Shown: positions 14,321 to 22,080 of the stretch, piece by piece
Position numbering within the stretch: the first letter of the stretch is position 1
How the letters are laid out: every line of letters begins with the position of its first letter
Origin: a virus
IMG/VR virus record: IMGVR_UViG_3300046674_000388
Location: 1-55,930 of that record
Length of the DNA: 55,930 bases
Strand: one strand, 5' to 3'
The notes under the pieces: model-generated
What the model saw: the letters and a program-made list of their open reading frames with translations, nothing else
Databases searched by the model: none
Told to the model about the DNA's origin: nothing
Made by a program: the position numbers and the translations under genes

Positions 14321-14958
14321 GGCTGTTCGAGCGGACCCGTACCGCCGACATCGACAGCGTTCTTGCCCGGTACCGGTCCCCGGCCACCGTCGACAGCCTG
14401 CCCACCGCAGGCGTCACTCCCCTCGGCCTCGACCTCGTGGCCATCGACCGGGCCCTGTCCGGTGAGCACCCGCAGCCTGCGCTCATCAGCACGGAAGCGC
14501 GCCTCGCGTTCGCACTGCTCCGCAACCCGATGGAGCTGTGGGCATCTGAAATCGCCACCGCCCTGAACGTCCACGTCCGCAGCGTCGTCCGCTGGCGGCA
14601 GGCCACACCCCCCATCCCGACCGCGGAAGGCGGCGACATGAACCCCGGCACCCCCGTCCGCTGGCGGGACGCGGCGCACTGCGGACACCCCGGCACGGAC
14701 CCCGAGCTGTGGTACCCCCTCGGCTACACCCGCGACTACCAGCAGCAGATCGAGGACGCGCAGGCGGTGTGCGCCCGCTGCCCGGTCATGGCGCTGTGCC
14801 GCGAAGACGCCCTCCGCACCGAAGGCGGATCCGCTATCGCTTGGCGGCACGGGATCCGCGGCGGCCTCACCCCCACCGACCGGCACACCCTGCACCGTAA
14901 CCGTGTCCGGAAGGCGCGCGAGGTTGCCGCGCAGGCCGCCATGGAGACCGCCGCGTGA
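14317..14958 (+). CDS. WhiB-like iron-sulphur protein with N-terminal HTH extension
   Basis: 213 residues. The C-terminal half is a WhiB domain with all four cluster Cys: Cys122 (AAHCG), Cys152, Cys155 (CARCP) and Cys161 (ALCRE), then a GIRGG turn and a basic DNA-binding tail (HRNRVRKAR). The N-terminal 107 residues are an added segment with a possible helix-turn-helix at 78-95 (EIATALNVHVRSVVRWRQ). An internal ATG at 14638 (Met108) has a ribosome site, GGAAGG, so a WhiB-only form of 106 residues may be made as well. Phage WhiB proteins are known to act on host WhiB promoters. The start used here is the GTG overlapping the previous stop. Confidence 0.8.
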   Translation: MRLFERTRTADIDSVLARYRSPATVDSLPTAGVTPLGLDLVAIDRALSGEHPQPALISTEARLAFALLRNPMELWASEIATALNVHVRSVVRWRQATPPIPTAEGGDMNPGTPVRWRDAAHCGHPGTDPELWYPLGYTRDYQQQIEDAQAVCARCPVMALCREDALRTEGGSAIAWRHGIRGGLTPTDRHTLHRNRVRKAREVAAQAAMETAA

Positions 14959-15170
14959 GCGCCGACCGCCGCCAGTACGCGGACCCCGTTGACCGGCATG
15001 ACGCCTACCCGCTGCTGATGCGCGACGAGACCCTCGCCGAACGCGACCGGGCCCGCCTCAAGGTCGCCTCGATGTCGACAGACGCCGTCGACCTGCAGCA
15101 CCTGCTTGGCGTCCTGGGGCTCGACCAGCCGGCCGAGATCCGCGACCAGGTCCAGCAGTACCGGACCTGA
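14955..15170 (+). CDS. Small helical protein, 71 aa, unknown
   Basis: GTGA overlap with the WhiB-like gene. Charged helix (RDETLAERDRARLKVASM), then LQHLLGVLGLDQPAEIRDQV. No recognised family. Confidence 0.5.
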   Translation: MSADRRQYADPVDRHDAYPLLMRDETLAERDRARLKVASMSTDAVDLQHLLGVLGLDQPAEIRDQVQQYRT

Positions 15171-15180
15171 CCCCCTGTTC

Positions 15181-15215
15181 GCCCGTGGCGGGGCGACACC
15201 ACCCCCGCCACGGGC
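15181..15215 (+). terminator. Strong hairpin between WhiB group and replication genes
   Basis: GCCCGTGGCGGG (15181-15192) pairs perfectly over 12 bp with CCCGCCACGGGC (15204-15215). It lies in a 77-base gap with no gene and could be a terminator or attenuator. Confidence 0.6.
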
Positions 15216-15247
15216 ACCCAACCCCACCGACCGAGGACGCCGAGCAG

Positions 15248-16216
15248 ATGCCCTGGTTCGCCATCGACGACGGCTTCTACAGCCACCCGAAGGTCCGCAA
15301 GGCAGGTAACGCCGCCGCCGGACTGTTCTGCCGGCTCGGCGCGTTCAGCGCCAAGCACTCGACCAACGGACAGATTGACGGCGTCGTGGCCCGCGACTAC
15401 GGCACCGCCGCCCAACTGGCCAAGCTCGTCACCGTTGGGATGCTCCACGACGAGCCTCACGCCTGCGACTCCACGCGCTGCCTGCAGCCGCCAATCGGCG
15501 GCTACGCCATCCACGACTACCTCTTCTATAACCGCTCCCGGAAGCAGGTTGAGGCGGCCCGGGAGGCCGGCCGCAAGCGTCAGCAGAAGGGCCGCGACGC
15601 GCAGGCCGAAGCACGAACCGGGCCTCAACCGGGCCTCAACCGGGCCTCACCTGAAACTCAGGCGAACCCCGGGTGGGCCCCGATTACCCCCCAAAACGAA
15701 TCCCGGTTTTCAGGTAGGACAGCAGGTCAGGAGGGTTCGTCACGGCGTGACACCCTCCAGGGTCCAACGGTGGTCCCCTCCCACCCCCTCCCCTCCCCGT
15801 TCTCTCCTAACGGAGAGAACGGGGCCCCTACTACAACGGAGCGAGCAGCGGCCTACCCGGATCGCCTCGTCGAGCTCAAGCAAGCAATCGCCGCAGCCGG
15901 AATCGCCGGGATCGAATGGCGCCTCAGGCCCTCCCAGTGGGAGTACACCCGCCAAGCGCAGGAGCGCGTCGGAGTCCCCGCGATGGTCGCCTACGCCATC
16001 CGCTCCGTGCAGCTCAAGGGAGCGCCCACGGGCGCCAGCGCCTGGGTCGACGGATGGTGCTCCCTTGAAGCCCCGCCCGAGAACGGCGTGACCTACCTCC
16101 CCGCCGTCGTCAACGGCCCCGCGCGCCCATCCACCACCGACCAGCGCGTCCAGCAGGCCATCGAAGCCGGACGCCGAGTCCAAGCCATGGCCGACGCCCG
16201 GAAGGGGCAGCAGTGA
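15248..16216 (+). CDS. Replication initiation-like protein (winged-helix N-terminus)
   Basis: 322 residues; ATG preceded by CGAGGACGCCGAG. The first 115 residues (WFAIDDGFYSHPKVRKAGNA; AARDYG-type helix; GGYAIHDYLFYNRSRKQVEA) form the winged-helix domain found at the start of many actinobacterial phage replication proteins of the DnaD/replisome-organiser kind. A low-complexity linker (about 115-195) joins it to a C-terminal helical region (about 200-322). It should bind the origin or load helicase with the next gene product. Linker codons show repeated GGCCTCAACCG, a local duplication. Confidence 0.6.
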   Translation: MPWFAIDDGFYSHPKVRKAGNAAAGLFCRLGAFSAKHSTNGQIDGVVARDYGTAAQLAKLVTVGMLHDEPHACDSTRCLQPPIGGYAIHDYLFYNRSRKQVEAAREAGRKRQQKGRDAQAEARTGPQPGLNRASPETQANPGWAPITPQNESRFSGRTAGQEGSSRRDTLQGPTVVPSHPLPSPFSPNGENGAPTTTERAAAYPDRLVELKQAIAAAGIAGIEWRLRPSQWEYTRQAQERVGVPAMVAYAIRSVQLKGAPTGASAWVDGWCSLEAPPENGVTYLPAVVNGPARPSTTDQRVQQAIEAGRRVQAMADARKGQQ

Positions 16217-16944
16217 CCACCGAGACCATCACCTTCGACGAGGTCGGCGAGTTCCTCGGCCTCGCCGCAGCCCGCGACCAGCGCACCGTCGGCGACGCCG
16301 ACATCCTCGCCTGGCACGCCGACCTCAACGCCGCCGGCGTCACCATGACCGCCGCCACCAATGCCCTCACCCACTACTACGCCGTCCTCGCCCCCAAGCT
16401 CGACCCCCACCAGCGCCACCGCGTCAACGCCCCCGACCTCCTCGCAATCATCCGCAAGGCCCGCGCCGACCGGCACAACCAGGGCACCTACGTTGACGAC
16501 GGCAGCCGCCCCGACGAGACCGCCCAGCAGTACGTCGCCCGCAAGCGCTCCACCGAACGCGCCATCGGCGACGGCCGGATGCAGCCGCCACCCGCCATCG
16601 CCGCGATTGGCCCCGCCCCTGCCAACGGCCCGCAGGAGCTCACCGAAGACGACGTCCGCGCCCTGCGCCAGCAGAAGGACCTGATGCGGATGATGCGCGA
16701 GGCCGGCCGCGAGGCCGCCGTCAAGGACCAGGCCCGCAAGGAACTCGTCCTGCGCTACCCAGATCTGGCCGAGCGTCTCGCGAAGGAACACGGCCTCTCG
16801 TCCGCCGACAAGTGGAACGGCCGCATCCCTCCCGAGTTCACCGGCGGCGGCGCCCGCAACCCGTGGCCGATCCGGACGGCGCTTGTCGAGATCGTCGCCG
16901 AAGCCGAAGCCCGCGCTGCTACGGCCAGCCGCGCGGCCGCCTGA
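16213..16944 (+). CDS. Replication-module protein, possible helicase-loader role
   Basis: 243 residues, GTGA-coupled to the initiator-like gene. N-terminal helical domain (TFDEVGEFLGLAAARDQRTV; TMTAATNALTHYYAV; NAPDLLAIIRKARAD) is a recurring domain in actinophage replication regions. A charged middle helix (RQQKDLMRMMREAGREAAVK) and a C-terminal domain follow. No Walker motif, so it is not an ATPase. Role inferred from the neighbour only. Confidence 0.45.
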   Translation: MTTETITFDEVGEFLGLAAARDQRTVGDADILAWHADLNAAGVTMTAATNALTHYYAVLAPKLDPHQRHRVNAPDLLAIIRKARADRHNQGTYVDDGSRPDETAQQYVARKRSTERAIGDGRMQPPPAIAAIGPAPANGPQELTEDDVRALRQQKDLMRMMREAGREAAVKDQARKELVLRYPDLAERLAKEHGLSSADKWNGRIPPEFTGGGARNPWPIRTALVEIVAEAEARAATASRAAA

Positions 16945-16959
16945 ACGGAAGTCACGTTG

Positions 16960-17190
16960 ATGCCGAGCCACCGCTGCCCACCCACCTGCCACCGCTGCCC
17001 CCACCTCAACGACGACGTCATGCCCGGCTGCATGGGCACCGCAGCAATGTCCACCGAGCCCCGCTCCCTCTTCTGGTGCACCTGCAGCGCGGCACTACCC
17101 ACCGATGCCAGCCCAGCAGCACTCATCGCCACCCTCACCGCCCGGGTCGACGAACTCGAACAACGCCTCGCCAACCTCGAAGCCCGCTGA
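16960..17190 (+). CDS. Cys-rich small protein with coiled-coil end, 76 aa
   Basis: Start taken at ATG 16960 (a TTG lies one codon upstream). Seven Cys, including CPPTCHRCPH and WCTCSA, suggest one or two zinc knuckles. The last 25 residues (IATLTARVDELEQRLANLEA) form a short coiled coil for dimerisation. Possibly a small DNA- or RNA-binding accessory. Confidence 0.55.
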   Translation: MPSHRCPPTCHRCPHLNDDVMPGCMGTAAMSTEPRSLFWCTCSAALPTDASPAALIATLTARVDELEQRLANLEAR

Positions 17191-17202
17191 ACGGAGACCG
17201 AC

Positions 17203-17481
17203 ATGCCCGCCCCGCTGTTCTTCGTCACCCTCGACGGCACCAACTACCCCCTCGCCTCTTGCCGCTGGGTCCGCATTGGCCCCGACGGCTGCGCGACCGG
17301 CAGCCACCACGGCGATGCCTTCACCAGCCCCGAGACTGCCGCCGCCTACTGGACGCCGAACCAGCGGGACCGGAAACGCGAGCACGGCCGCGGTATCCGC
17401 TACCGCCTCGTCAGCCCCGACGAGTGGGCCGGTCTCAAGCCTTGCCTCATCGGCGAGTGCGTCCATCAGCAAGCCGCCTGA
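17203..17481 (+). CDS. Small phage protein, 92 aa, unknown
   Basis: Ribosome site GGAGACCGAC. Sequence LFFVTLDGTNYPLASCRWVR begins a beta-rich domain of the kind seen again in the 98-aa product at 26607 (VDIDGQRVPLDECGW, then a Gly-Cys region). The two may be distant relatives. Function unknown. Confidence 0.5.
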   Translation: MPAPLFFVTLDGTNYPLASCRWVRIGPDGCATGSHHGDAFTSPETAAAYWTPNQRDRKREHGRGIRYRLVSPDEWAGLKPCLIGECVHQQAA

Positions 17482-17558
17482 GGGCCCGCCAGGCCCTCCC
17501 CCGCCCATCACCCCACCCCGGACCCCAAAACCCGCCACACACCCCGCAGGAGCCCGCC

Positions 17559-18695
17559 ATGAGCCCCGCCAGCACAATGACTGCCGACCAGTGGAACGAC
17601 CGCTACCCGGTTGGCACGTCCGTGACTGCCTACCCCGGCATCCGACCCGAGCGTGCCGCCAAGTCCGTCACTGCCGATGTCACCACCCTGACGACCTACA
17701 CCCGCAGCCGGGCCTGGAGCCTCGGCCACGGCGAGCCGGTCGTCATGGTCGAGGGCTACGCCGGCGGCATCTCCCTGGAGCACGTCGACATCCGGGTGCA
17801 GACCGACCCTCACGTCCGCGCCGCCGAGATCGCCGCCGTCCGAGCCCAGGCCGAGCGGCGCAAGCAGCTCGCCGCGGCCCGGGTCTCCGAGGACGTCCTG
17901 CAGCGGCAGATCGACGCCCAGGCCCGCGAGATCGACCAGCTCCGCGAGCGACTCGCCGCCGCCGAGAAGACCGCCACCGGCACAATGACCGCCGACCTCT
18001 TCGCCATCGCCCTGCGCGTCCTCGCCGCCACCGACCCGGCGAGCTGCGGCACCTGCCGCAGCCTCGCCAGCCAGGGACAGCCTGCCGAGCACGCCGCCTG
18101 CCCCCGCCGGGCCGTCCTCCTCCCCGCCCCGGACGCCCCCGACTACGAAGACCTCGGCGACCTCACCGACGAGCAGCGCGCCGCTCTCCCGCCTCGCTTC
18201 CACACCCCGGTGTACGACGGCGACAAGACGCCCGCCGGATGGCTGTGCGCCGTCTGCTGGGGCGACGGATGGGCGACCGCCTGGCCGTGCCAGGTCGCGA
18301 CCAAGCGCGGCGGCGAAGTCTTCACGGCCGAGCACCACGCCGAACGCTGGCGCAGTGACACCTACGCCCTCGCCAACGGGGTGCACGGCCTCACCGTCGA
18401 ACTCGACAAAGCCCAGGCCAAGGCCGTGGTCGAGCACGGCGTCAACAGGCACCTTGCCGACAAGCACGCCGCGACCCTCGCCGCCACCGACGAGTGGATG
18501 GACGAGCGCGCCCAACTCCTCGCCGACAACCACCGGCTCACCAGCGAGCTCGCCGCCATCGACGACGAGATCGAGGAGTTCGAGGCCGCCGCCGATGGCG
18601 ACCCCGCCACCCCGAACGGCGTGCTGCTGATGATCCAGCTCCTCCGCCGCATCCGCCCTGCCAGGCCGATGGCCTCCGCTGGCGGTGCGTCGTGA
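17559..18695 (+). CDS. Coiled-coil protein with central Cys cluster, 378 aa
   Basis: ATG after GCAGGAGCCCGCC. The N-terminal 90 residues are beta-like (VGTSVTAYPGIRP; SRAWSLGHGEPVVMVEGY), followed by a coiled coil (about 90-145, RQIDAQAREIDQLRERLAAA). A central part has Cys pairs (SCGTCRSLA, LCAVCWGDGW, WPCQVATK), and a second coiled coil ends the protein (about 265-350). I do not recognise the family. Confidence 0.5.
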   Translation: MSPASTMTADQWNDRYPVGTSVTAYPGIRPERAAKSVTADVTTLTTYTRSRAWSLGHGEPVVMVEGYAGGISLEHVDIRVQTDPHVRAAEIAAVRAQAERRKQLAAARVSEDVLQRQIDAQAREIDQLRERLAAAEKTATGTMTADLFAIALRVLAATDPASCGTCRSLASQGQPAEHAACPRRAVLLPAPDAPDYEDLGDLTDEQRAALPPRFHTPVYDGDKTPAGWLCAVCWGDGWATAWPCQVATKRGGEVFTAEHHAERWRSDTYALANGVHGLTVELDKAQAKAVVEHGVNRHLADKHAATLAATDEWMDERAQLLADNHRLTSELAAIDDEIEEFEAAADGDPATPNGVLLMIQLLRRIRPARPMASAGGAS

Positions 18696-19114
18696 GCCAC
18701 CACGGCACCGACCCGGCGCCCGTCGAATACCTGCACGCCATCCAAGCCGGCAGGTACGACGGCAACGACGACTGGCAGCCCGCACACGCCGTCACCTTCC
18801 GCATCACGAAGAAGACCCCCCGCCGCATCTACTACGTCGCCCGCGACTGGGGCGCCGGACCCGGGCATGTCCGCTACGTCGACCGTCAGGAGATCGAGGC
18901 CAAGGGCGAGATCGCCCCCGCGTCCCGACACTGGTGGCAGCCGGATGCGCACCTGTACCTCGCGCCGCCCGTGGTCGAGCAGGTTACGGTCCCGGACCTG
19001 GCCGCCCTGCGGGCCGCGATGGCCGACGCCCACCCTGACCGCGGTGGGACCGACGCCGACTTCATCGCAGCACGGGCCCGCTATGAGCGTGCTCGTGCGA
19101 CGGCGGGGGTCTGA
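18692..19114 (+). CDS. Protein with C-terminal J-domain-like motif, 140 aa
   Basis: GTGA overlap. Residues 1-95 are a beta-rich domain (PAHAVTFRITKKTPRRIYYV; GHVRYVDRQEIEAKG). The last 35 residues read LAALRAAMADAHPDRGGTDA and FIAARARYERAR, i.e. helix, HPD and helix as in a DnaJ domain II-III. If real it may recruit host DnaK, for example to replication complexes. Helix I of a full J domain is not evident, so the call is partial. Confidence 0.5.
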   Translation: MSHHGTDPAPVEYLHAIQAGRYDGNDDWQPAHAVTFRITKKTPRRIYYVARDWGAGPGHVRYVDRQEIEAKGEIAPASRHWWQPDAHLYLAPPVVEQVTVPDLAALRAAMADAHPDRGGTDADFIAARARYERARATAGV

Positions 19115-19177
19115 CCGGTGCGCGGGCAGCACGAAAAGCCGCACGGCTGGGCCGGGCGACTCGCGGGGCGGGGCAGG

Positions 19178-19399
19178 TCAGTCGGTGCGCGGTACGTGCC
19201 CGGTGAGGATCGCCACGGCGGCGTCCACGCCGCCAACGGAGCGGATGAGCTCGCCCAGTTCGACGGGGACGATGGCGGCCTGGGGCTTGTCGCGGCGGGT
19301 GAGGAAGACGCAGCGGCGCAGGAGTCGGACCGAGGCGATGACCTCGGTGATGTTGGCGCGGGCTTCGCTGATCGGGATGTTCTCGTCGGTCTGATCCAT
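19178..19399 (-). CDS. Phd/YefM-like antitoxin, orphan
   Basis: 73 residues from the ATG at 19399. The Phd/YefM core is clear: ENIPISEARANITEVIASVR, then FLTRRDKPQAAIVPVELGEL. Such proteins bind their own promoter and neutralise a toxin. No toxin gene is seen on either side (19115-19177 is too short), so it may be an anti-addiction protein against a host toxin, or just a repressor. It is the only leftward gene within this rightward block and its promoter overlaps the repeat at 19427-19450. Confidence 0.75.
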   Translation of the reverse strand: MDQTDENIPISEARANITEVIASVRLLRRCVFLTRRDKPQAAIVPVELGELIRSVGGVDAAVAILTGHVPRTD

Positions 19400-19426
19400 G
19401 CGGCGATGATACGCGAACGACGGAAT

Positions 19427-19450
19427 GTACGGAACGTCGGCTTGTACAAT
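19427..19450. repeat. 24-bp imperfect direct repeat, copy 1 (before HNH gene)
   Basis: Matches 19859-19882 at 19 of 24 positions; both share CGTCG and end in TTGTACAAT. TTGTACAA (19442-19449) is a palindrome and TACAAT a good -10 box just before the HNH start. It may also be the operator of the divergent Phd-like gene. Confidence 0.65.
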
Positions 19451-19457
19451 AGGTCTC

Positions 19458-19823
19458 ATGTCGAGACTGAATCGAGCCACCGAGACGCGCCATCACCCGC
19501 AGGGCAAGACGTGCCACCACTTCGAGTACCACGGGCTGAGCTGCGACGAGTTCGACGCCCTGCACTTGAGGGCCGGCGGGCAGTGCGAGATCTGCGAGAC
19601 GCCGGCCGAGGAGACCGGCGGCCGACGCCTTGTGGTCGATCACTTCTGGCGGGACGGGCGGCGCATCATTCGCGGCCTGCTCTGCGACAAGTGCAACGTC
19701 GTCATGTCCTGCATGGACGGCCGGAAGCCGTGGGGCGTGAACCGCAGGTGGGAGTCGAAGGCTCGGGAGTACGAGGCGAACGCCTGGGGCGAGGCGACGG
19801 GGCGAGTGACGGGCGCTCCCTGA
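19458..19823 (+). CDS. HNH endonuclease (endonuclease VII-like)
   Basis: 121 residues from ATG 19458. The zinc-finger type HNH core is complete: CEIC (43-46), VVDHFWRDGRRIIRGLLC with the catalytic Asp-His, and CDKC then N, as in endonuclease VII/recombination nucleases. It likely makes a nick or double-strand break. It is a free-standing gene placed between two 24-bp direct repeats, and downstream of an intact promoter-like TACAAT box with almost no leader. It may be a homing-type insertion, or a packaging/recombination helper. Confidence 0.8.
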   Translation: MSRLNRATETRHHPQGKTCHHFEYHGLSCDEFDALHLRAGGQCEICETPAEETGGRRLVVDHFWRDGRRIIRGLLCDKCNVVMSCMDGRKPWGVNRRWESKAREYEANAWGEATGRVTGAP

Positions 19824-19858
19824 TTTCTTCGACGCGAGTTGTACAAGACGCCTTGAAC

Positions 19859-19882
19859 GTACAGTGCGTCGAGTTGTACAAT
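19859..19882 (+). repeat. 24-bp direct repeat, copy 2, forming a promoter
   Basis: Copy of 19427-19450. TTGAAC at 19853-19858 and TACAAT at 19877-19882 are separated by 18 bp, a good promoter for the gene at 19931. A third TTGTACAA sits at 19839-19846 in GCGAGTTGTACAA, so three such palindromes surround this junction. Confidence 0.65.
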
Positions 19883-19930
19883 TCAAGCATGCGGAGAGGC
19901 GCCCGGCCCTCCAGCAGTTCGGAGGACCTG

Positions 19931-20278
19931 ATGAACACCAAGACCGCCCGCAACCACCGGGCCCAGAAGCTCCTCCGCGACCGCACCCGCACCCAGCGCG
20001 CCACCGCCCGCATCACCCGCCGCGGCACCGGCACCCTCACCACCCACGCGATTGCCGCCGGCCTCCAGCCGCGCGAAGCCCGCACCGTCGCCGGCAGCCT
20101 CCGCAACGCCGCGAAGAAGCTCGGCCTCACCGGCACCCCGGAGCGAGTCCACGCCGGACGCCGGATGCGCGACGCCCGCCACTACACCCCCACCCAGGTC
20201 GCCGCGATGTGCACCGTCTACCGGCCGCGCAAGCCCGCGTTCCGCAACGCCGCAGCCCGCCTCGCACTGGCCGCGTAG
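19931..20278 (+). CDS. Very basic HTH-like protein, 115 aa
   Basis: ATG preceded by CGGAGGACCTG. 30 or so Arg/Lys, no acidic patches. TTHAIAAGLQPREARTVAGS resembles a helix-turn-helix that reads a DNA target; YTPTQVAAMCTVYRPR follows. It starts the next transcript after the repeat-borne promoter and may be its regulator or a nucleoid-like protein. Confidence 0.55.
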   Translation: MNTKTARNHRAQKLLRDRTRTQRATARITRRGTGTLTTHAIAAGLQPREARTVAGSLRNAAKKLGLTGTPERVHAGRRMRDARHYTPTQVAAMCTVYRPRKPAFRNAAARLALAA

Positions 20279-20314
20279 CCACCCACCCGCGTCACCGCAC
20301 CGAAGGAGACCGCC

Positions 20315-20593
20315 GTGACCGCCACCGAGATCCTCGCCACCGGCCTCGTCCACCTGTGCACCCCCGGCCCGCAGACCGGCTGGCCGTACGCCGTGCAGCA
20401 GGAACTGGACGCCCACGACGAGGCGGTGGAAGCCCTCACCGCGGCCGACTGCCAGCAGACGTGGTGGGACGCCAACGACCGTCGTGTCGCCGCCGAGGCC
20501 CGACTGGCCCACCTGCTGGAGGTCGTGGCGCCGCCGCTGCCGGTCCTCGACTACGACGACGGCATCGACTGGCTCACCTTCCTCACCGCCTGA
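20315..20593 (+). CDS. Small acidic protein, 92 aa, unknown
   Basis: GTG preceded by AAGGAGACCGCC. Helical, acidic; ends VLDYDDGIDWLTFLTA. No family recognised. Confidence 0.5.
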   Translation: MTATEILATGLVHLCTPGPQTGWPYAVQQELDAHDEAVEALTAADCQQTWWDANDRRVAAEARLAHLLEVVAPPLPVLDYDDGIDWLTFLTA

Positions 20594-20630
20594 CCACCCC
20601 GCCCCGCACCACCAACCCGAAAGGCCAGCC

Positions 20631-21014
20631 ATGACCGACCTCGCCGCCCGCCTCGCCGAAACCGCCGCTGGAACCTGGGGCGCGGAAGCCGCGATCTGGC
20701 TCCTCGACGCCCACGACCACTGGCTCCCCGAACTGGAGCGCTGCGGATACATCGCCAAGGTCACCGCCGGCCGCAACACGATCATCCGATTCAGGGCCAT
20801 CGACCCGGACCGGGCCAGCCTCATCGGCAACCGCGCAGAGTGGCAGATCCTCCGCGTCGCCTCCGACCTCGCCGGTCAGCCGATCGACGGCTGGTTCGCC
20901 GACGCCCTGCACACCCTCGACGAGCCGAACCGGCGCCTGGTCCTCCACGCCATTGCGTGGGCTGCAGGGGGTCGTGACTGGGCCGACTCGCTCGGCCTCC
21001 TCACCGCTGTCTGA
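20631..21014 (+). CDS. Small phage protein, 127 aa, unknown
   Basis: ATG after AAAGGCCAGCC. Mixed alpha/beta; opening helix AARLAETAAGTWGAEAAIWL, then RNTIIRFRAIDPDRASL and RRLVLHAIAWAAGG. It looks like a compact soluble domain. Function unknown. Confidence 0.5.
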   Translation: MTDLAARLAETAAGTWGAEAAIWLLDAHDHWLPELERCGYIAKVTAGRNTIIRFRAIDPDRASLIGNRAEWQILRVASDLAGQPIDGWFADALHTLDEPNRRLVLHAIAWAAGGRDWADSLGLLTAV

Positions 21015-21091
21015 TGGCCGCCCGGGTGCCCGTCCCGCACGGACACCCCACGAGGCACTCAGCCACCCCCGACCAGCCCGAAAGGCCACGC

Positions 21092-21631
21092 ATGAACATC
21101 ACCGTCCAGGTCGACGAGATCACCCTCACCACCGTCATCGGCGACATCGTCGAGTACGACGAGGACGGCGACACCAACGTCGTCGGCCACAAGACCGTCG
21201 CCGACCTCGTCGCCACCCGAATCGTCGACCGCCTCATCAAGGACACCGACCGCTGGCCCAGTCTGCGCGAGCGCGTCACCCAGATCCGTGACGAGGAGAT
21301 CCGCGCCCGCATCGCCCCGTCCATCGACGCCGCCGTCAACAAGCCCATCCGCAAGACCAACGGCTACGGCGAGCCGACCGGCCAGGAGACGACCCTGTCC
21401 GAGCTGATCGTGGCCGAGGCCCAGAAGTTCCTCACCAAGAACGTCGACGACTACAACCGGCAGAAGGGCTCGGTCCTCGGCCAGATGATCGCGGCCGAGG
21501 TGAAGAAGGCATTCGAGACCGAGATCGCCGCCGCGGTGAAGCAGGTACGGGAGACCGTCGCCCAGCAGATCGGCACCACCGCGAGCAGCCAGATCACCGC
21601 CGCCGCCCTCCAGGCCCTCGCCGCTCGCTGA
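21092..21631 (+). CDS. Helical phage protein, 179 aa, unknown
   Basis: ATG after GAAAGGCCACGC; the frame extends upstream to 21014 without a ribosome site. N-terminal beta part (ITVQVDEITLTTVIGDIVEY) then long amphipathic helices to the end (KKAFETEIAAAVKQVRETVA). I recall similar 170-180 residue proteins in Streptomyces phage early regions but know no function. Confidence 0.5.
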   Translation: MNITVQVDEITLTTVIGDIVEYDEDGDTNVVGHKTVADLVATRIVDRLIKDTDRWPSLRERVTQIRDEEIRARIAPSIDAAVNKPIRKTNGYGEPTGQETTLSELIVAEAQKFLTKNVDDYNRQKGSVLGQMIAAEVKKAFETEIAAAVKQVRETVAQQIGTTASSQITAAALQALAAR

Positions 21632-21703
21632 CCCCCTTGCCGGTCTGCTGGTCGCCTCGCCCGACCGGCCAGCAGGCCCCCAACCCGCCACCAAAGGAAC
21701 CCG

Positions 21704-22012
21704 ATGAACCCCATCGACATCCGCGACCTCGCCCTCAACCTCAGCGACCTCCTCGCCGGCCTCGACAGCCACCGCACCCGCGGCCCCCTCCTCGTCACCC
21801 GCGACGGCGAACCCGAAGCCGTGATCATCCGCCACCAGGCGTACGCGCCCCGGCTCCACCACTTCGACATCAACCCGCAGAACAGGCTCATGTGCCTCCT
21901 CTGCCCGCCCGGGACCGGCGACTTCGGCCGACCGCTGCAGCACCTCGGCGAAGCCGTCGAATGGGCCAACACGCACTGGCGAGAGAACCACCGCCCCACC
22001 CCCGCCGCGTAG
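21704..22012 (+). CDS. Phd-antitoxin-like small protein, 102 aa
   Basis: ATG after AAAGGAACCCG. The N-terminal half (IRDLALNLSDLLAGLDSHRT; GPLLVTRDGEPEAVIIRHQA) has the helix plus LVTRDGEPEAV strand pattern of Phd/YefM antitoxins. The second half has a Cys pair (MCLLCPPG) and a final helix. No toxin partner is adjacent. Could be a second anti-toxin or a repressor. Confidence 0.45.
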   Translation: MNPIDIRDLALNLSDLLAGLDSHRTRGPLLVTRDGEPEAVIIRHQAYAPRLHHFDINPQNRLMCLLCPPGTGDFGRPLQHLGEAVEWANTHWRENHRPTPAA

Positions 22013-22029
22013 CCCGCCTAACCCGCCCC

Positions 22030-22055
22030 GGCCCGGTGGCCGCCACCACCGGGCC
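22030..22055 (+). terminator. Intergenic hairpin
   Basis: GGCCCGGTGG (22030-22039) and CCACCGGGCC (22046-22055) pair perfectly over 10 bp with a 6-base loop, between two small genes. Confidence 0.5.
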
Positions 22056-22080
22056 CACCCCCACCAACAGAGGACACCCG

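Noticed and set aside
15600-15660. Short direct repeats in the replication gene (GGCCTCAACCG)
   Set aside because: Two to three copies within a low-complexity linker; judged local slippage, not a replication origin iteron array, though an origin here is not excluded.
19115-19177. Possible toxin gene beside the Phd-like antitoxin
   Set aside because: The space is 63 bases and contains no frame of toxin size; the other side is the HNH gene.
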